From positions 248,001 through 312,000 of the forward strand of contig NZ_JACHCC010000009.1 of assembly GCF_014207135.1 (NCBI RefSeq): 64,000 bases of DNA. The letters run 5' to 3'. Below are positions 52,012 through 61,247 of this stretch, one piece after another (the first letter of the stretch is position 1; each line of letters starts with the position of its first letter). Source of the DNA: Pedobacter cryoconitis (GTDB taxonomy: Bacteria; Bacteroidota; Bacteroidia; Sphingobacteriales; Sphingobacteriaceae). Made by a program: the position numbers and the translations under genes. Below the pieces are notes generated by a model. The model saw only the letters and a program-made list of their open reading frames with translations, did no database searches and was not told the origin of the DNA.

Positions 52012-53265
52012 CTACTTTGCTATCCAGGCCTCAGGATTCAGTTTTGACTGCCCCCTCATAATCTCAAAATGCAGTAAAGCCCCATCGGATGTTGTCGCAA
52101 CTGTACCAATACTCTGGCGGGTTTCTACTTTTTCGCCTTTTGATACGCTGGAAGACTTCAGATTCTGGTAAATCGTGAAATAGTCACCATGACGGATAGC
52201 CACCACATAGATACCTTGTATGATTCTGACAAATAAAACTTCACCTCCAAATACGGCACGTACCGTCGCCCCATCACTGGTCAGTATGTTTACACCATCA
52301 TTGGTATAACCTGCCTGACCTTCGGTATGTCTTCCGAAACTTTCCGTAATGGACCCTGTCGCCACCGGCCACGGTAAACGGCCTCTGTTGTTTTCAAATC
52401 CTGCTGACAGTCTCGCTGCCTCGGGCGTTGAAGTCAGATAATTACTATTTGTTTTTGCTTTTTCAACTGGTGCCGGCTTACTTTCAGCTCTGGCCTTCGC
52501 AGCAGCAATTCGGGCCTCTTCCTCTGCCTTTTTACGGGCCAGGGCAATTTCACGGTTAATCGCATTTCTGATCTCCCTGTCTATAGCTGACTGCTGTTTT
52601 TTCCTTTTAGCAATATCATGACTAAACTGTTTCTCCTGTTTACTGAATTTATTCAGTACTGAAGCCTGCTCGGTTTTATTTTTAGCCAGTTTACTTTGCT
52701 CATTCTCCTGCTCACGCAATAAACTGCTCTTCGCTTTTAAACTTTTATCCAGAACTACAATTTTATAGTTGAGGTTTTTCTCAGTTCCTTTGATATAGTC
52801 AGCCTGTTTTTTACGGTACTGACCAAATTGCTGTAAATATTTTATTCTTTTATAAGCCTGGTTAAAATCGCGCGCCGCAAAAATAAACATCATTTTGTCG
52901 TATGAATTTTTATTGCGCTGTGCAAACCTGATCATTCCGGCGTATTCTTTTTTAAGCTGCGCCAGCTGACCCTGCAATGAATGTACGGTATTTGTATTTT
53001 CGTGGATTTCGTTATCCAGATTTTTTATCTCTGAGTTGATCACTGTAATCTTACTCTGCATCAACGCGATTTTTGTATTCAGGGCACGTATTTCACTCAA
53101 AGTAAGTTTTTTACTCTGAGCTGCTTTGTTCAGATTTTTCTGTAAAAGTTCAATCTCACGCTGGATGGCTTCCTTCTTCCGCTTTAACTGTGCACTGCTC
53201 TGGGCAAAGCCAGCTGACGCAAACGTCATAAACAAAAGAAACAAAAGTAGTTTGTGTAGCTTCAT
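52012..53265 (-). CDS. EnvC-like murein hydrolase activator (degenerate LytM/M23)
   Basis: 417 residues. Signal peptide MKLHKLLLFLLFMTFASAGFAQ, a long coiled coil (about 25-250), a Lys/Ala-rich linker, and a C-terminal LytM/M23 domain (about 295-415). The zinc ligands of active LytM enzymes are missing: the HxGxD-type motif reads TNDGVNI (His and Asp both lost), the HxH reads LLHFE (first His lost), and the HG-T-Y-H-L block ends YQNL. This is the EnvC/NlpD pattern, which activates amidases rather than cutting. Follows the DUF4292 gene by 22 bases. Confidence 0.92.
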   Translation of the reverse strand: MKLHKLLLFLLFMTFASAGFAQSSAQLKRKKEAIQREIELLQKNLNKAAQSKKLTLSEIRALNTKIALMQSKITVINSEIKNLDNEIHENTNTVHSLQGQLAQLKKEYAGMIRFAQRNKNSYDKMMFIFAARDFNQAYKRIKYLQQFGQYRKKQADYIKGTEKNLNYKIVVLDKSLKAKSSLLREQENEQSKLAKNKTEQASVLNKFSKQEKQFSHDIAKRKKQQSAIDREIRNAINREIALARKKAEEEARIAAAKARAESKPAPVEKAKTNSNYLTSTPEAARLSAGFENNRGRLPWPVATGSITESFGRHTEGQAGYTNDGVNILTSDGATVRAVFGGEVLFVRIIQGIYVVAIRHGDYFTIYQNLKSSSVSKGEKVETRQSIGTVATTSDGALLHFEIMRGQSKLNPEAWIAK

Positions 53266-53287
53266 TGCATCAAAAGTATAAAAAAAT

Positions 53288-54079
53288 TTAGTTTATTAAC
53301 TCAAACCTTTTGGGAAGAGTAAATGGAAAATCAAGTTGGACATTACGTTCTATTTTTGAAAAATCAAATGCCAGATTTGTTTTCTTCGTCCCGGACATAG
53401 AATTGATTTTCATCACCGATGGAAATAGTGCGTCGGTTACCTGCTGATAATCTGAATAAACTACTTTCAGTGATTTCCCAGCTTTCACTTCATTCATATT
53501 CAGTTCGGCCGTTTTCTGCAGGGTATTGAATAACACCCTGAATGCCAGTTCGCCCTGTACTCCTTTTGCTGTAAACACGCCAGAATCAGCATCGAGGGTA
53601 GCCTGATCATTGGTAAACTCTGCGATTGTATTTCCGGAAAGAATAGATTGCAGCATCTTAAAAGTAACCTGTTTGCTGGTAAAACTGTTCAGGTAACTAA
53701 AGGGCTTTTTCACACCGACAGACTGTAAATTATTACGTAAAAAGACACTATCCGGAGTAATCAGCGCTCTGGCTACTTCAATTCCGGCTATAGCGGTTAC
53801 ACTTGCCCAGATTTTCTGATCCTTCTGGATCCGGATAGTCATATTCACATTATTTACACTCCCATTGATATCAAGACTTACTTTCCCTTTCATAGACAAG
53901 GTATTAAACGGAATATCTTTAGCCCTAAGCATCCTTAAGTTTTCGGCCTTCCTGACATTGGTCACAGGTACAGCTGTCAAATCAGGTGTTTTCACTATTG
54001 TTTTTTTAGTTTTACAAGCCATCACAGTACTTAACAGTACCAGAATCAGCAGACTATTTCGTGAAATATTTTTTTTCAT
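53288..54079 (-). CDS. DUF4292 lipoprotein, LolA/LolB-like fold proposed
   Basis: 263 residues, lipoprotein signal MKKNISRNSLLILVLLSTVMAC (lipobox VMAC). The body carries the DUF4292 pattern: LSMKGKVSLDINGSVNNVNMTIRIQKDQKIWASVTAI-like alternating strands, then PDSVFLRNNLQ and a late KINSMSGTKKTNLAFDFSKIERNVQLDFPFTLPKRFE. I place it in the LolA-like beta-half-barrel class from strand pattern and family knowledge; a lipoprotein-carrier role at the outer membrane is inference. Its start overlaps the TPR gene end by 26 bases, and EnvC-like follows. Confidence 0.82.
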   Translation of the reverse strand: MKKNISRNSLLILVLLSTVMACKTKKTIVKTPDLTAVPVTNVRKAENLRMLRAKDIPFNTLSMKGKVSLDINGSVNNVNMTIRIQKDQKIWASVTAIAGIEVARALITPDSVFLRNNLQSVGVKKPFSYLNSFTSKQVTFKMLQSILSGNTIAEFTNDQATLDADSGVFTAKGVQGELAFRVLFNTLQKTAELNMNEVKAGKSLKVVYSDYQQVTDALFPSVMKINSMSGTKKTNLAFDFSKIERNVQLDFPFTLPKRFELIN

Positions 54080-55508
54080 CTATTTTTCGTTTTAACACAG
54101 GGGACTCATTACCTGCATCCCTTGATTTTTTCCATTGAATCAAAGCCTCATCCAATGCTCCGTCCTTAAATAAAATATCACCATAGTGCTCCAGGTAAAT
54201 ACTATTTCCGGATTCATTGTTCTGCAATGCTTTTTCTATCCATAAGCGGGCAAGATCAAGCTGGTCCATTTTAAATAAAATCAGTGCGTAGGTATCTGCA
54301 ATGGAAGCATCCCCAGGCAAAGCTTTGGCTGCAACGGCAATCAGTGCCACTGCTTTGGTCAGGTTTTCATTTCTTAACGCCAGGTAGTATGCATAATTGT
54401 TCATAATGAGAAAATTTTGCGGATCTAGCTGCACAGCATGCTCAAAGGCATTATCGGCAGCAGAAGTTTTCCCTTCGTCTATTAATATTTCTGCCTGAAG
54501 GGCAAAAATCAATGCCTGCAGTTCTTTATTATCCCCGTCCAGTGTCAATGCAGATTTTATATGTTCGAGTGCTTCTTTATTCTGGTTTTCCCGGTGAAGG
54601 GCGAAAGCCATATAATAATAGAGAATTGCCTGGTTAGGATATACGGAAAGGGCATCCTCTCCAATCTTAATCATTTGCTGATACTGACCCATCAGGATAG
54701 ATATATTGAGGACTTTCTCCCAGACACCATAAAGCTGATCTGTGAGTTTCAGCGCCTTTTTATAATTGACAAGAGCAGCTGGCAAATTCCCGGTTTCATA
54801 TAATACATCTCCATAAAGTGCAAGAAAAAGCGGGTCATCCTGATGGGTACCCGCAATATTTTCCAGAACCCTGGAGGCTGCTGAATATTTTTTCTGGGAA
54901 AGGTATAAGGTCGCTACTGCCATAGCCTCACCAGCATTTACAGTAGAAACTGTCTCTCTGGCTGATGGTCCTTCAGTAATCCTCCTGCGTGCATTATCAA
55001 TTGACTCTGAAGGTCCGAATTTTTTTTCCAGTAAAGTATAAGCTGCAAGGGCCTCCTCTTTTTTACCTGATATAGCAATCGCGTTGGCCCGGTCAAACTG
55101 ATAACTTTGCTGATTCGGAGCTAACCTGATCAGCTGATCAAATACGGGAATTAAGTTGACCATATTACCCGTTGTTTTATAGACTTCAGCCAATAATTTC
55201 CAATACCAGATATTACTCTGATCGATAGCAACAGCGGTCTTTATGGCTGTTTCAGCTTCAGCCATATTATTCTGTCTGAAACTTAATAAAGCGATCTCGT
55301 ACCATGCCGGTGCATTCCTGGCATCGAGGGTGGTAATTTTACTGAAGTTATCCTTACTCCGCTGATAGTTCTCTTTGAGTTTATCGCTGAGACCGGCAAA
55401 GAAAAGTTGTTTAATACGGACACTGTCACCGGCAGAAACAGGTAGCTGCTGGGCAGCTGATGTCAGCCCTAGGATAAGTATACTGCATAAAACAACTATC
55501 CTTTTCAT
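54054..55508 (-). CDS. Tetratricopeptide repeat protein, exported
   Basis: 484 residues with signal peptide MKRIVVLCSILILGLTSAAQQ. At least ten TPR-like units with the A-W/F-Y spacing (APAWYEIALLSFRQNN; IWYWKLLAEVYKTTGN; LFLALYGDVLYETGN; ILYYYMAFALHRENQN; NFLIMNNYAYYLALRN). A periplasmic protein-protein scaffold; the partner is probably in the same cluster. The stop overlaps the DUF4292 start by 26 bases, implying translational coupling. A conserved cluster of these three genes in Bacteroidota is my recollection, not tested here. Confidence 0.88.
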   Translation of the reverse strand: MKRIVVLCSILILGLTSAAQQLPVSAGDSVRIKQLFFAGLSDKLKENYQRSKDNFSKITTLDARNAPAWYEIALLSFRQNNMAEAETAIKTAVAIDQSNIWYWKLLAEVYKTTGNMVNLIPVFDQLIRLAPNQQSYQFDRANAIAISGKKEEALAAYTLLEKKFGPSESIDNARRRITEGPSARETVSTVNAGEAMAVATLYLSQKKYSAASRVLENIAGTHQDDPLFLALYGDVLYETGNLPAALVNYKKALKLTDQLYGVWEKVLNISILMGQYQQMIKIGEDALSVYPNQAILYYYMAFALHRENQNKEALEHIKSALTLDGDNKELQALIFALQAEILIDEGKTSAADNAFEHAVQLDPQNFLIMNNYAYYLALRNENLTKAVALIAVAAKALPGDASIADTYALILFKMDQLDLARLWIEKALQNNESGNSIYLEHYGDILFKDGALDEALIQWKKSRDAGNESPVLKRKIDEKKYFTK

Positions 55509-55518
55509 TATTTATTAA

Positions 55519-55950
55519 TTACTTACCTGTATGACCGTAACCACCTTCACCACGTGCCGTATCACTTAGTTCTTCAGCGTTCTCCCAGGTAATGGTTTCA
55601 TGTTTTGAAATCACCATCTGTGCAATTCTGTCTCCGTTATTTACTACAAAGTCAGTATCTGAAAGATTAATCAGTAGTACTTTAATCTCTCCGCGATAAT
55701 CTGCATCAATAGTACCCGGAGAATTTACGATACTGATCCCGTGTTTATAAGCAAGACCACTGCGCGGGCGGATCTGTGCTTCATACCCAACCGGTAATTC
55801 AATATGTAAACCTGTTGGCACTAATATACGCTGCATAGGCTTGATTACAATTTCTTCGGTTACAAATGCTCTCATGTCCATACCTGCTGCATGAGCTGTT
55901 TCATACTGAGGCAATGCCAATCCTGATTTGTTGATAATATTAATCTTCAT
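55519..55950 (-). CDS. dut: Deoxyuridine 5'-triphosphate nucleotidohydrolase
   Basis: 143 residues, the trimeric dUTPase family. Motifs in order: AAGMDMRA, PRSGLAYKHGI, GTIDADYRGEIKVLL with the catalytic Asp, GDRIAQMVI, and C-terminal GEGGYGHTGK, an RGxGGFGxTG-like loop. It removes dUTP. It lies 18 bases after the flippase gene and 10 bases before the TPR gene. Confidence 0.97.
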   Translation of the reverse strand: MKINIINKSGLALPQYETAHAAGMDMRAFVTEEIVIKPMQRILVPTGLHIELPVGYEAQIRPRSGLAYKHGISIVNSPGTIDADYRGEIKVLLINLSDTDFVVNNGDRIAQMVISKHETITWENAEELSDTARGEGGYGHTGK

Positions 55951-55968
55951 CTTGTTGTGTATTTGTTA

Positions 55969-57474
55969 TTATTTTCCTCTTGCTAAAAGCACTTTTAATT
56001 CATCTTTTTCTATATAGGCTATCCCCGCAAAAAACAGCAGCAATAACAGATTTCCGATATAAATATTCCTGTTAAACACCCAGAAAGACAGGATAACCAG
56101 TACTACTGAAGTAATCAGGTAACCTGCAATCCGCTTCAGTTTATAGGGAATCGGATAATATTTCTGCCCCAGTACGTAGGAGATAACCATCATGACGAAA
56201 TACGCCAGCATGGATACCCAAGCAGAGCCCATATAACTGTATTTTGGAATCAATACAAAATTAAGGACAATTGTCAGTATTGCACCTACCAATGAAATGT
56301 AAAGACCAAACCGGGTCTGATCGGACAATCTGTACCAGATAGACAGGTTCATATAAATCCCCAGACAGACATAACCGAATAATAAATAGGGTACTGCTGG
56401 TAACCCTGACCAGTACTGGGCGAGATGGGCTTTATCCCTGCTAATAAAGTATTTCAGGATTTCGATATTAGCGACCAGTGCAACAAACAGTAAGGAAAGG
56501 GCGATCACAAAATAATGCAGAATTGTTGCATAAGTTTTTCTCGCATTTTCATTTTTTGCATGACTGAAAAAGAAGGGTTCTGCCCCAAGTCTGAAAGCGG
56601 TGATAAAAATACTTAAAAACATAGCGATCTTACAGACTGCACCATATATTCCTACGTCAATATCAGCAACAGAACGGGGAAGTAATTTACTCAATACAAT
56701 CTTATCCAGATTCTCGTTAATAATGAAAGATAAATTTGCAACCAGTATCGGCCAGCTGTAAGAGATCATCTTCAGGAACAAATCTTTATCAAACCTGAAT
56801 CTGATTTGTAAGAATTCTGGCAGCAATACCAAAAAAGTAAGCACACTTGCGGCAAGGTTGGAAATAAAAACGTAGCCCACCCACTGATAACGATACCAGC
56901 TTTCAAACCAGCCGGACATCAGCCAGTGATGTTTGATCACCGCCGGAATAATATAAATGAAAACAAGATTAAGCCCTACGAAACTTCCTATGTTCAGAAA
57001 TTTGACTACGCTGTATCTGAAAGCCTTATTATCCGCCCTTATTTTAGCAAAAGGGATGACACAAATGGCATCCACAAATAAAATCCCGACAAAATACTTC
57101 ACATATTTCTGATAATCTGCCGACTGTCCTATGTCGCCATTACTAATCCATGCAGCAATAGAATCAGAGAAAACTGAGCCTGTAATCAGAAATAAGCCGG
57201 CTATAAAAGCTATACAGATAAAGGAATTATTATATACTGCATCTTTTTTGTCCTCGTATTTATTCAGATACCTGAAATAAGTACTTTCCATACCGAATGC
57301 CAATACTGCATTAATCAGTGAGGCATAACTGAACAGTTTGGTTAATATACCAAATGTACCCGGCAAATAAGCCCTGACATAAATCGGGGTTAAGATAAAA
57401 TTGAGTAGTCTGGATAATATGGTACTCACCCCATATACCGCAGTCTGACCTAAAAACTTTTTTATAACTGACAC
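55969..57474 (-). CDS. Polysaccharide (Wzx/MATE-like) flippase
   Basis: 501 residues with about 13-14 hydrophobic helices. N-terminal MSVIKKFLGQTAVYGVSTILSRLLNFILTPIYVR is the typical PST/MOP-superfamily start, and later PILVANLSFIINENLDKIVLSKLL marks the middle helix pair of oligosaccharide flippases. It should move a lipid-linked glycan across the inner membrane. No glycosyltransferase is adjacent, so the substrate is unknown; the family also includes MurJ-like lipid II flippases. Confidence 0.87.
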   Translation of the reverse strand: MSVIKKFLGQTAVYGVSTILSRLLNFILTPIYVRAYLPGTFGILTKLFSYASLINAVLAFGMESTYFRYLNKYEDKKDAVYNNSFICIAFIAGLFLITGSVFSDSIAAWISNGDIGQSADYQKYVKYFVGILFVDAICVIPFAKIRADNKAFRYSVVKFLNIGSFVGLNLVFIYIIPAVIKHHWLMSGWFESWYRYQWVGYVFISNLAASVLTFLVLLPEFLQIRFRFDKDLFLKMISYSWPILVANLSFIINENLDKIVLSKLLPRSVADIDVGIYGAVCKIAMFLSIFITAFRLGAEPFFFSHAKNENARKTYATILHYFVIALSLLFVALVANIEILKYFISRDKAHLAQYWSGLPAVPYLLFGYVCLGIYMNLSIWYRLSDQTRFGLYISLVGAILTIVLNFVLIPKYSYMGSAWVSMLAYFVMMVISYVLGQKYYPIPYKLKRIAGYLITSVVLVILSFWVFNRNIYIGNLLLLLFFAGIAYIEKDELKVLLARGK

Positions 57475-57505
57475 TTGATCTGGTTAAACGGATAATAAAG
57501 TGAAC

Positions 57506-57784
57506 TTATTTCTTGATGATTTCAAAATTACGATAGTTTTTCAGTTCACCGGGTGTGATCTCTACGTTTTCAATCTTCGCACGGTCCGGTCCTTCATTAC
57601 ACCATTCTACAAAAACATCCAGCAAGGTATCATCCCCTTCGGCTTCAATATATAAACTGCCATCTTTTTCATTTTTGATGATTCCGCGGACACCCATCTG
57701 ATCGGCTACAACCTTTGTGGTATACCTGAATCCTACTCCCTGCACTTTTCCTGTTACTCTGATTATGATTTGTTTCATTTCCAT
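57506..57784 (-). CDS. Acylphosphatase
   Basis: 92 residues: GKVQGVGFRYTTKVVADQMGVRGIIKN matches the acylphosphatase signature, with catalytic Arg20 (GVGFR) and Asn near residue 38 (IIKNEKDG). Hydrolyses acyl-phosphates such as carbamoyl- and 1,3-bisphosphoglycerate. An internal ATG two codons downstream (57778) could also start it. It lies 8 bases from the nitronate monooxygenase-like gene. Confidence 0.94.
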   Translation of the reverse strand: MEMKQIIIRVTGKVQGVGFRYTTKVVADQMGVRGIIKNEKDGSLYIEAEGDDTLLDVFVEWCNEGPDRAKIENVEITPGELKNYRNFEIIKK

Positions 57785-57792
57785 TCTCTATT

Positions 57793-58740
57793 TTAATAAT
57801 TGAACTGGCTGATTCTGCTCTTTGCTGTTAAAAATCCGTTCCAGATCTCTTTCAGAATTACTTCAGCCGGTCTGACTTCCTTCAGTAATGCGGAAACCTG
57901 ACCGATTTCGAGCTCTCCTTCTTCTAAATTTCCTTCAAACATACCTAATTTTGCTCTTGCACGCCCCAACAGACGCTGTAATGTTTCTGCATCCGCCCCT
58001 TCAGCTTCTGCAGCAGCGATCATAGATTCAAATGAGTTTTTTAATAATCTCACCGGAACAAGTTTTTGCATACGCAATTTAGTATCTCCTTCTCCGGCAC
58101 TAACAATTCTCTGTTTGAAAGATGGATGGGCTGAGGATTCTTCTGCAACTGCAAAAGCAGAACCTACCTGGACTCCATCAGCACCTAATGCCATCGCGGC
58201 AAGCATACTGCGTCCGGAAGAAATCCCTCCGGCAGCAATTACCGGTATTTTCACAGCATCTGCTATCATCGGAATCAGACAGAGGGTCGTAGTTTCTTCT
58301 CTTCCATTGTGTCCTCCTGCCTCAAAGCCCTCGGCCACTAGTGCATCTGCCCCACAGGCTTCAGCTTTCAGTGCAAACTTAGTATTGGCAACGACATGAA
58401 CGACAGTTATTCCGTTTTCCTTAAGAAAACCTGTCCATGTTGCAGGATTACCCGCCGAAGTGAATACAATTTTCACTCCTTCGGACACCAGAATTTGCAT
58501 AATCTCCTCCACATTAGGATAAAGTAAGGGTACATTCACAGCAAATGGCTTTGATGTAGCCTTCTTTATTTTCTGAATATGCACTCTCAATACTTCGGGA
58601 TACATAGAACCTGCACCTATAATTCCAAGGCCACCAGCAGATGATACTGCCGCTGCCAGCCTCCAGCCACTGCACCAGATCATACCAGCCTGAATAATGG
58701 GATACTGAATATTAAATAAACGTGTGATACGATCTGACAT
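57793..58740 (-). CDS. NAD(P)H-dependent flavin oxidoreductase / nitronate monooxygenase-like
   Basis: 315 residues, FMN TIM barrel of the 2-nitropropane dioxygenase / FabK group. Starts with IQYPIIQAGMIWCSG, then GGLGIIGAG, ADALVAEGFEAGGHNG, PVIAAGGISSGRSMLAAMALGADGVQVGSAF phosphate-binding loop. It could be a nitronate monooxygenase or an enoyl-ACP reductase II (FabK); a late SALLKEVRPAEVIL helix fits either. Clusters with acylphosphatase and an amidohydrolase. Confidence 0.85.
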   Translation of the reverse strand: MSDRITRLFNIQYPIIQAGMIWCSGWRLAAAVSSAGGLGIIGAGSMYPEVLRVHIQKIKKATSKPFAVNVPLLYPNVEEIMQILVSEGVKIVFTSAGNPATWTGFLKENGITVVHVVANTKFALKAEACGADALVAEGFEAGGHNGREETTTLCLIPMIADAVKIPVIAAGGISSGRSMLAAMALGADGVQVGSAFAVAEESSAHPSFKQRIVSAGEGDTKLRMQKLVPVRLLKNSFESMIAAAEAEGADAETLQRLLGRARAKLGMFEGNLEEGELEIGQVSALLKEVRPAEVILKEIWNGFLTAKSRISQFNY

Positions 58741-58751
58741 ATATTATCATT

Positions 58752-59927
58752 TTATATTATCCGCTGAATATGGGTGTCCGGCGTTATATGGCCGTTTTCC
58801 AGCTGCTGGATTAAGTTTATTCCTGGTGTCTTTCCTTTTTCGAGGGTTCCCAGCTGAGTTTCCATCCCTAAAAAAGTTGCACCATTGAGTGTTGCCCAGC
58901 ATAGAAGTTCATCAAAAGTAATATTGGCATGCATTTGTAATGTCCTCATTTCTGCCAGAATACTCAACTTATGGTTACTTGCCAGGCTGTCTGTACCTAA
59001 TGTAATAGTCACTCCCGAATCTCTCAGCATTTCTACATCGGGTAATTTGTTTTCAATATACAGATTTGCATTTGGACATAAACACCAGAACAGTTTTGGG
59101 TGAGTGCTTTTTGCAAATTCAATATCTGCCCTGCTGGTAAATGTATTATGCACCAACAAAGTACTGGCCTGTCTGGCCAATAAAGGCAGATAACTCTGCA
59201 ATGAGGTCTTCCCTTCTGCCCGAAAAAAACTGATATCTAAACCCAGGAATTCATACAATTTCAGAAAATGTCCTTTCTTCTCTTCAAAAAAGAGATTTTC
59301 TGCCTCTGTCTCCTGATTGTGTACAGAGACAATATCATCTGCTGTACCTGAAGTCTGATTAATTTCTTTGAATAATTCTGTTGAAACAGAATAAGGCGCA
59401 TGAGGAACAATTGTTGCTTTCAAAGGTAAAAAAGCATCTCTGGTTTCCTTTGCTTTGGTTATGATTTCGGCAGCACGTTCCGGATTAAAACCCATAACCT
59501 CTACAAAGGTATGGTAATAAACCGGACTGTTTAACTTTACTCTTTTTGATCCAGACTGATTGGAAATATCCCCCGTTGCCACAATACCATTCGCGTGCAT
59601 AGCAGCATCTGCCAGTTGCATAGCGTTTTCAATTTCTATCTCTGAAGCCTGTCTTTGCTGCATAATCTGCTGCACAAAACCTGGTAAGCCTGTATGCTCT
59701 GCTATTTTTCCGGCAAGATGTGACAACTCCAGATGACAATGTGTATTGACCAAGCCTGGCACCAGCACCCCCTGGTAATACCTGACATCTGTTATATCTA
59801 ATGCTTTCCCCTGCGCTGCAGTCCAGACATTAAGTATAGTACCTTTTTCATTAACCTCAATTATTCCATTTTGCAAAGGTGGGCTGCTCACCGGATAAAC
59901 CCATGATGCCGACAAATATGAACTCAT
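58752..59927 (-). CDS. Amidohydrolase superfamily protein (MtaD/SsnA-like)
   Basis: 391 residues. Metal-binding VNTHCHLELSH (HxH near residue 62) follows an N-terminal beta sandwich, then PHAPYSVS (His), SVHNQETEAE (His), and TLGTDSLASN (Asp). This is the pattern of the TIM-barrel deaminases that hydrolyse adenine derivatives (MTA/SAH or chlorinated triazines). The substrate cannot be told. Divergent from the rluF-like gene at 60082 across 154 bases. Confidence 0.85.
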   Translation of the reverse strand: MSSYLSASWVYPVSSPPLQNGIIEVNEKGTILNVWTAAQGKALDITDVRYYQGVLVPGLVNTHCHLELSHLAGKIAEHTGLPGFVQQIMQQRQASEIEIENAMQLADAAMHANGIVATGDISNQSGSKRVKLNSPVYYHTFVEVMGFNPERAAEIITKAKETRDAFLPLKATIVPHAPYSVSTELFKEINQTSGTADDIVSVHNQETEAENLFFEEKKGHFLKLYEFLGLDISFFRAEGKTSLQSYLPLLARQASTLLVHNTFTSRADIEFAKSTHPKLFWCLCPNANLYIENKLPDVEMLRDSGVTITLGTDSLASNHKLSILAEMRTLQMHANITFDELLCWATLNGATFLGMETQLGTLEKGKTPGINLIQQLENGHITPDTHIQRII

Positions 59928-60081
59928 ATTTGCAAATTACGGTTATTCTGCCCAAAGCTTAAAAAAATCAGCTCAGATATAGCCTTTTTTACGAAGGATT
60001 AACTGAAAAAATCTGTGTATTAAATAATTTTGATAGCATATATGGGTATAAATTGATTACTTTGTAAAAAGAAATACTATT

Positions 60082-61128
60082 ATGTCTGATTCTACCACCC
60101 GATTAAATAAATACATTAGTGAAAGCGGCATGTGCTCAAGGAGAGCAGCGGACAGATACATTGAACAGGGAAATGTGTTTATTAATGGCAGAAAAGCTAA
60201 AGTCGGTGACCAGGTTTTCTTCGGTGACGTGATCACGGTGAACGGACAAACTATCGAGCCTAAAGAAGTAGAGAATACAATCTTACTGGCCTTTAATAAA
60301 CCTGTTGGTGTTACAAGCACTACTGAAGCTGGTGTAAAAAGCAATATCGTTGATTATGTAAATCATAGTGAAAGAGTTTTTCCTATTGGAAGACTGGATA
60401 AAGATTCACAGGGACTGATCTTCATGACCAATAATGGCGACCTGGTTAACAAAATCCTGCGTGCAGGGAATAACCATGAAAAAGAATACCTGGTGACAGT
60501 TAACAAACCATTAACTGAGCAGTTTATCACTGGCATGGCAAAGGGTGTACCTGTTTTAGGGGTAATGACCAAAAAATGTAAAGTCACTAAAGAAAGTCCT
60601 TTCATTTTCAAAATTACGCTGATCCAGGGCTTAAACAGACAAATCAGACGTATGTGTGAGCATTTCGGTTTTGAAGTTACCAAACTGGAGCGTACACGTA
60701 TCATGAATGTCAATCTTAAGGGTATTCCTGTAGGTGAATGGAGAGAACTGACTCCAGAAGAGATGGCAGAGATCAATAAGATGGTTGCCAAATCCAGCTC
60801 TGCTGCAGCTTCAGCACCTAAAAGAGTAGCTAAAAAAGCACCAAAAGAAGTTTCTGATGAGGTTAATGTAACACCAAAAAGAGCAGCAAGACTAAGACCA
60901 GCAGGCCCTTCTAAAGGAAAAGCACCAAGGGCTACAGCTGCCAGAGGAGAAAAATCAGAAAAACCAGCAAGAGGCGCAAAAGCAAAACCATCAGGTTCTT
61001 CTTCTTTTAAAGCCGCCTCCACAACTTCGGACTGGAATAAAAGTAATGGTCCAAGCAGGAGATCGGTAAGACCTTCGAACGGAAGACCAGGTGCTGCAGG
61101 CGCTAAAACCAAAAGTCCTAAACGCTAA
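60082..61128 (+). CDS. rluF: 23S rRNA pseudouridine synthase, RluF-like, with long basic tail
   Basis: 348 residues. An N-terminal S4 domain (RLNKYISESGMCSRRAADRYIEQG, about 5-60) precedes a TruB/RluA-family catalytic domain with GRLDKDSQGL (catalytic Asp about 105) and GLNRQIRRMCEHFG, typical of the RluB/E/F group. From about residue 235 to 348 the chain is rich in Lys, Ala, Arg, Ser and Pro (for example KRVAKKAPKEV) and looks disordered. The RluF target in E. coli is U2604; equivalence here is by family only. Confidence 0.9.
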   Translation: MSDSTTRLNKYISESGMCSRRAADRYIEQGNVFINGRKAKVGDQVFFGDVITVNGQTIEPKEVENTILLAFNKPVGVTSTTEAGVKSNIVDYVNHSERVFPIGRLDKDSQGLIFMTNNGDLVNKILRAGNNHEKEYLVTVNKPLTEQFITGMAKGVPVLGVMTKKCKVTKESPFIFKITLIQGLNRQIRRMCEHFGFEVTKLERTRIMNVNLKGIPVGEWRELTPEEMAEINKMVAKSSSAAASAPKRVAKKAPKEVSDEVNVTPKRAARLRPAGPSKGKAPRATAARGEKSEKPARGAKAKPSGSSSFKAASTTSDWNKSNGPSRRSVRPSNGRPGAAGAKTKSPKR

Positions 61129-61210
61129 GAACAACTGATTCTCAAGTTCTTACAGAACAAGCATAAACAAGCAAGGTCTTGACACCTGAAAGTAATTTGT
61201 ATCCCGAAAA

Positions 61211-61241
61211 TTGGGCGACTTATTATTTTTAGGTAACTTTG
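61211..61241 (+). promoter_or_regulatory. Predicted rlmN promoter
   Basis: TTG at 61211-61213, a 20-base spacer, and TAACTTTG at 61234-61241, an exact fit to the Bacteroidota -7 consensus. The -7 box ends 6 bases before the rlmN ATG (61248), so the mRNA would start at or within a few bases of the start codon. Confidence 0.75.
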
Positions 61242-61247
61242 CATCAA

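Noticed and set aside
60363..61112. A 249-codon open frame antisense to the rluF-like gene
   Set aside because: It exists because the opposite strand encodes a Lys/Ala/Ser-rich tail whose codons leave the reverse frame free of stops; its translation is Leu/Ala-rich with no motif, and the sense gene is certain.
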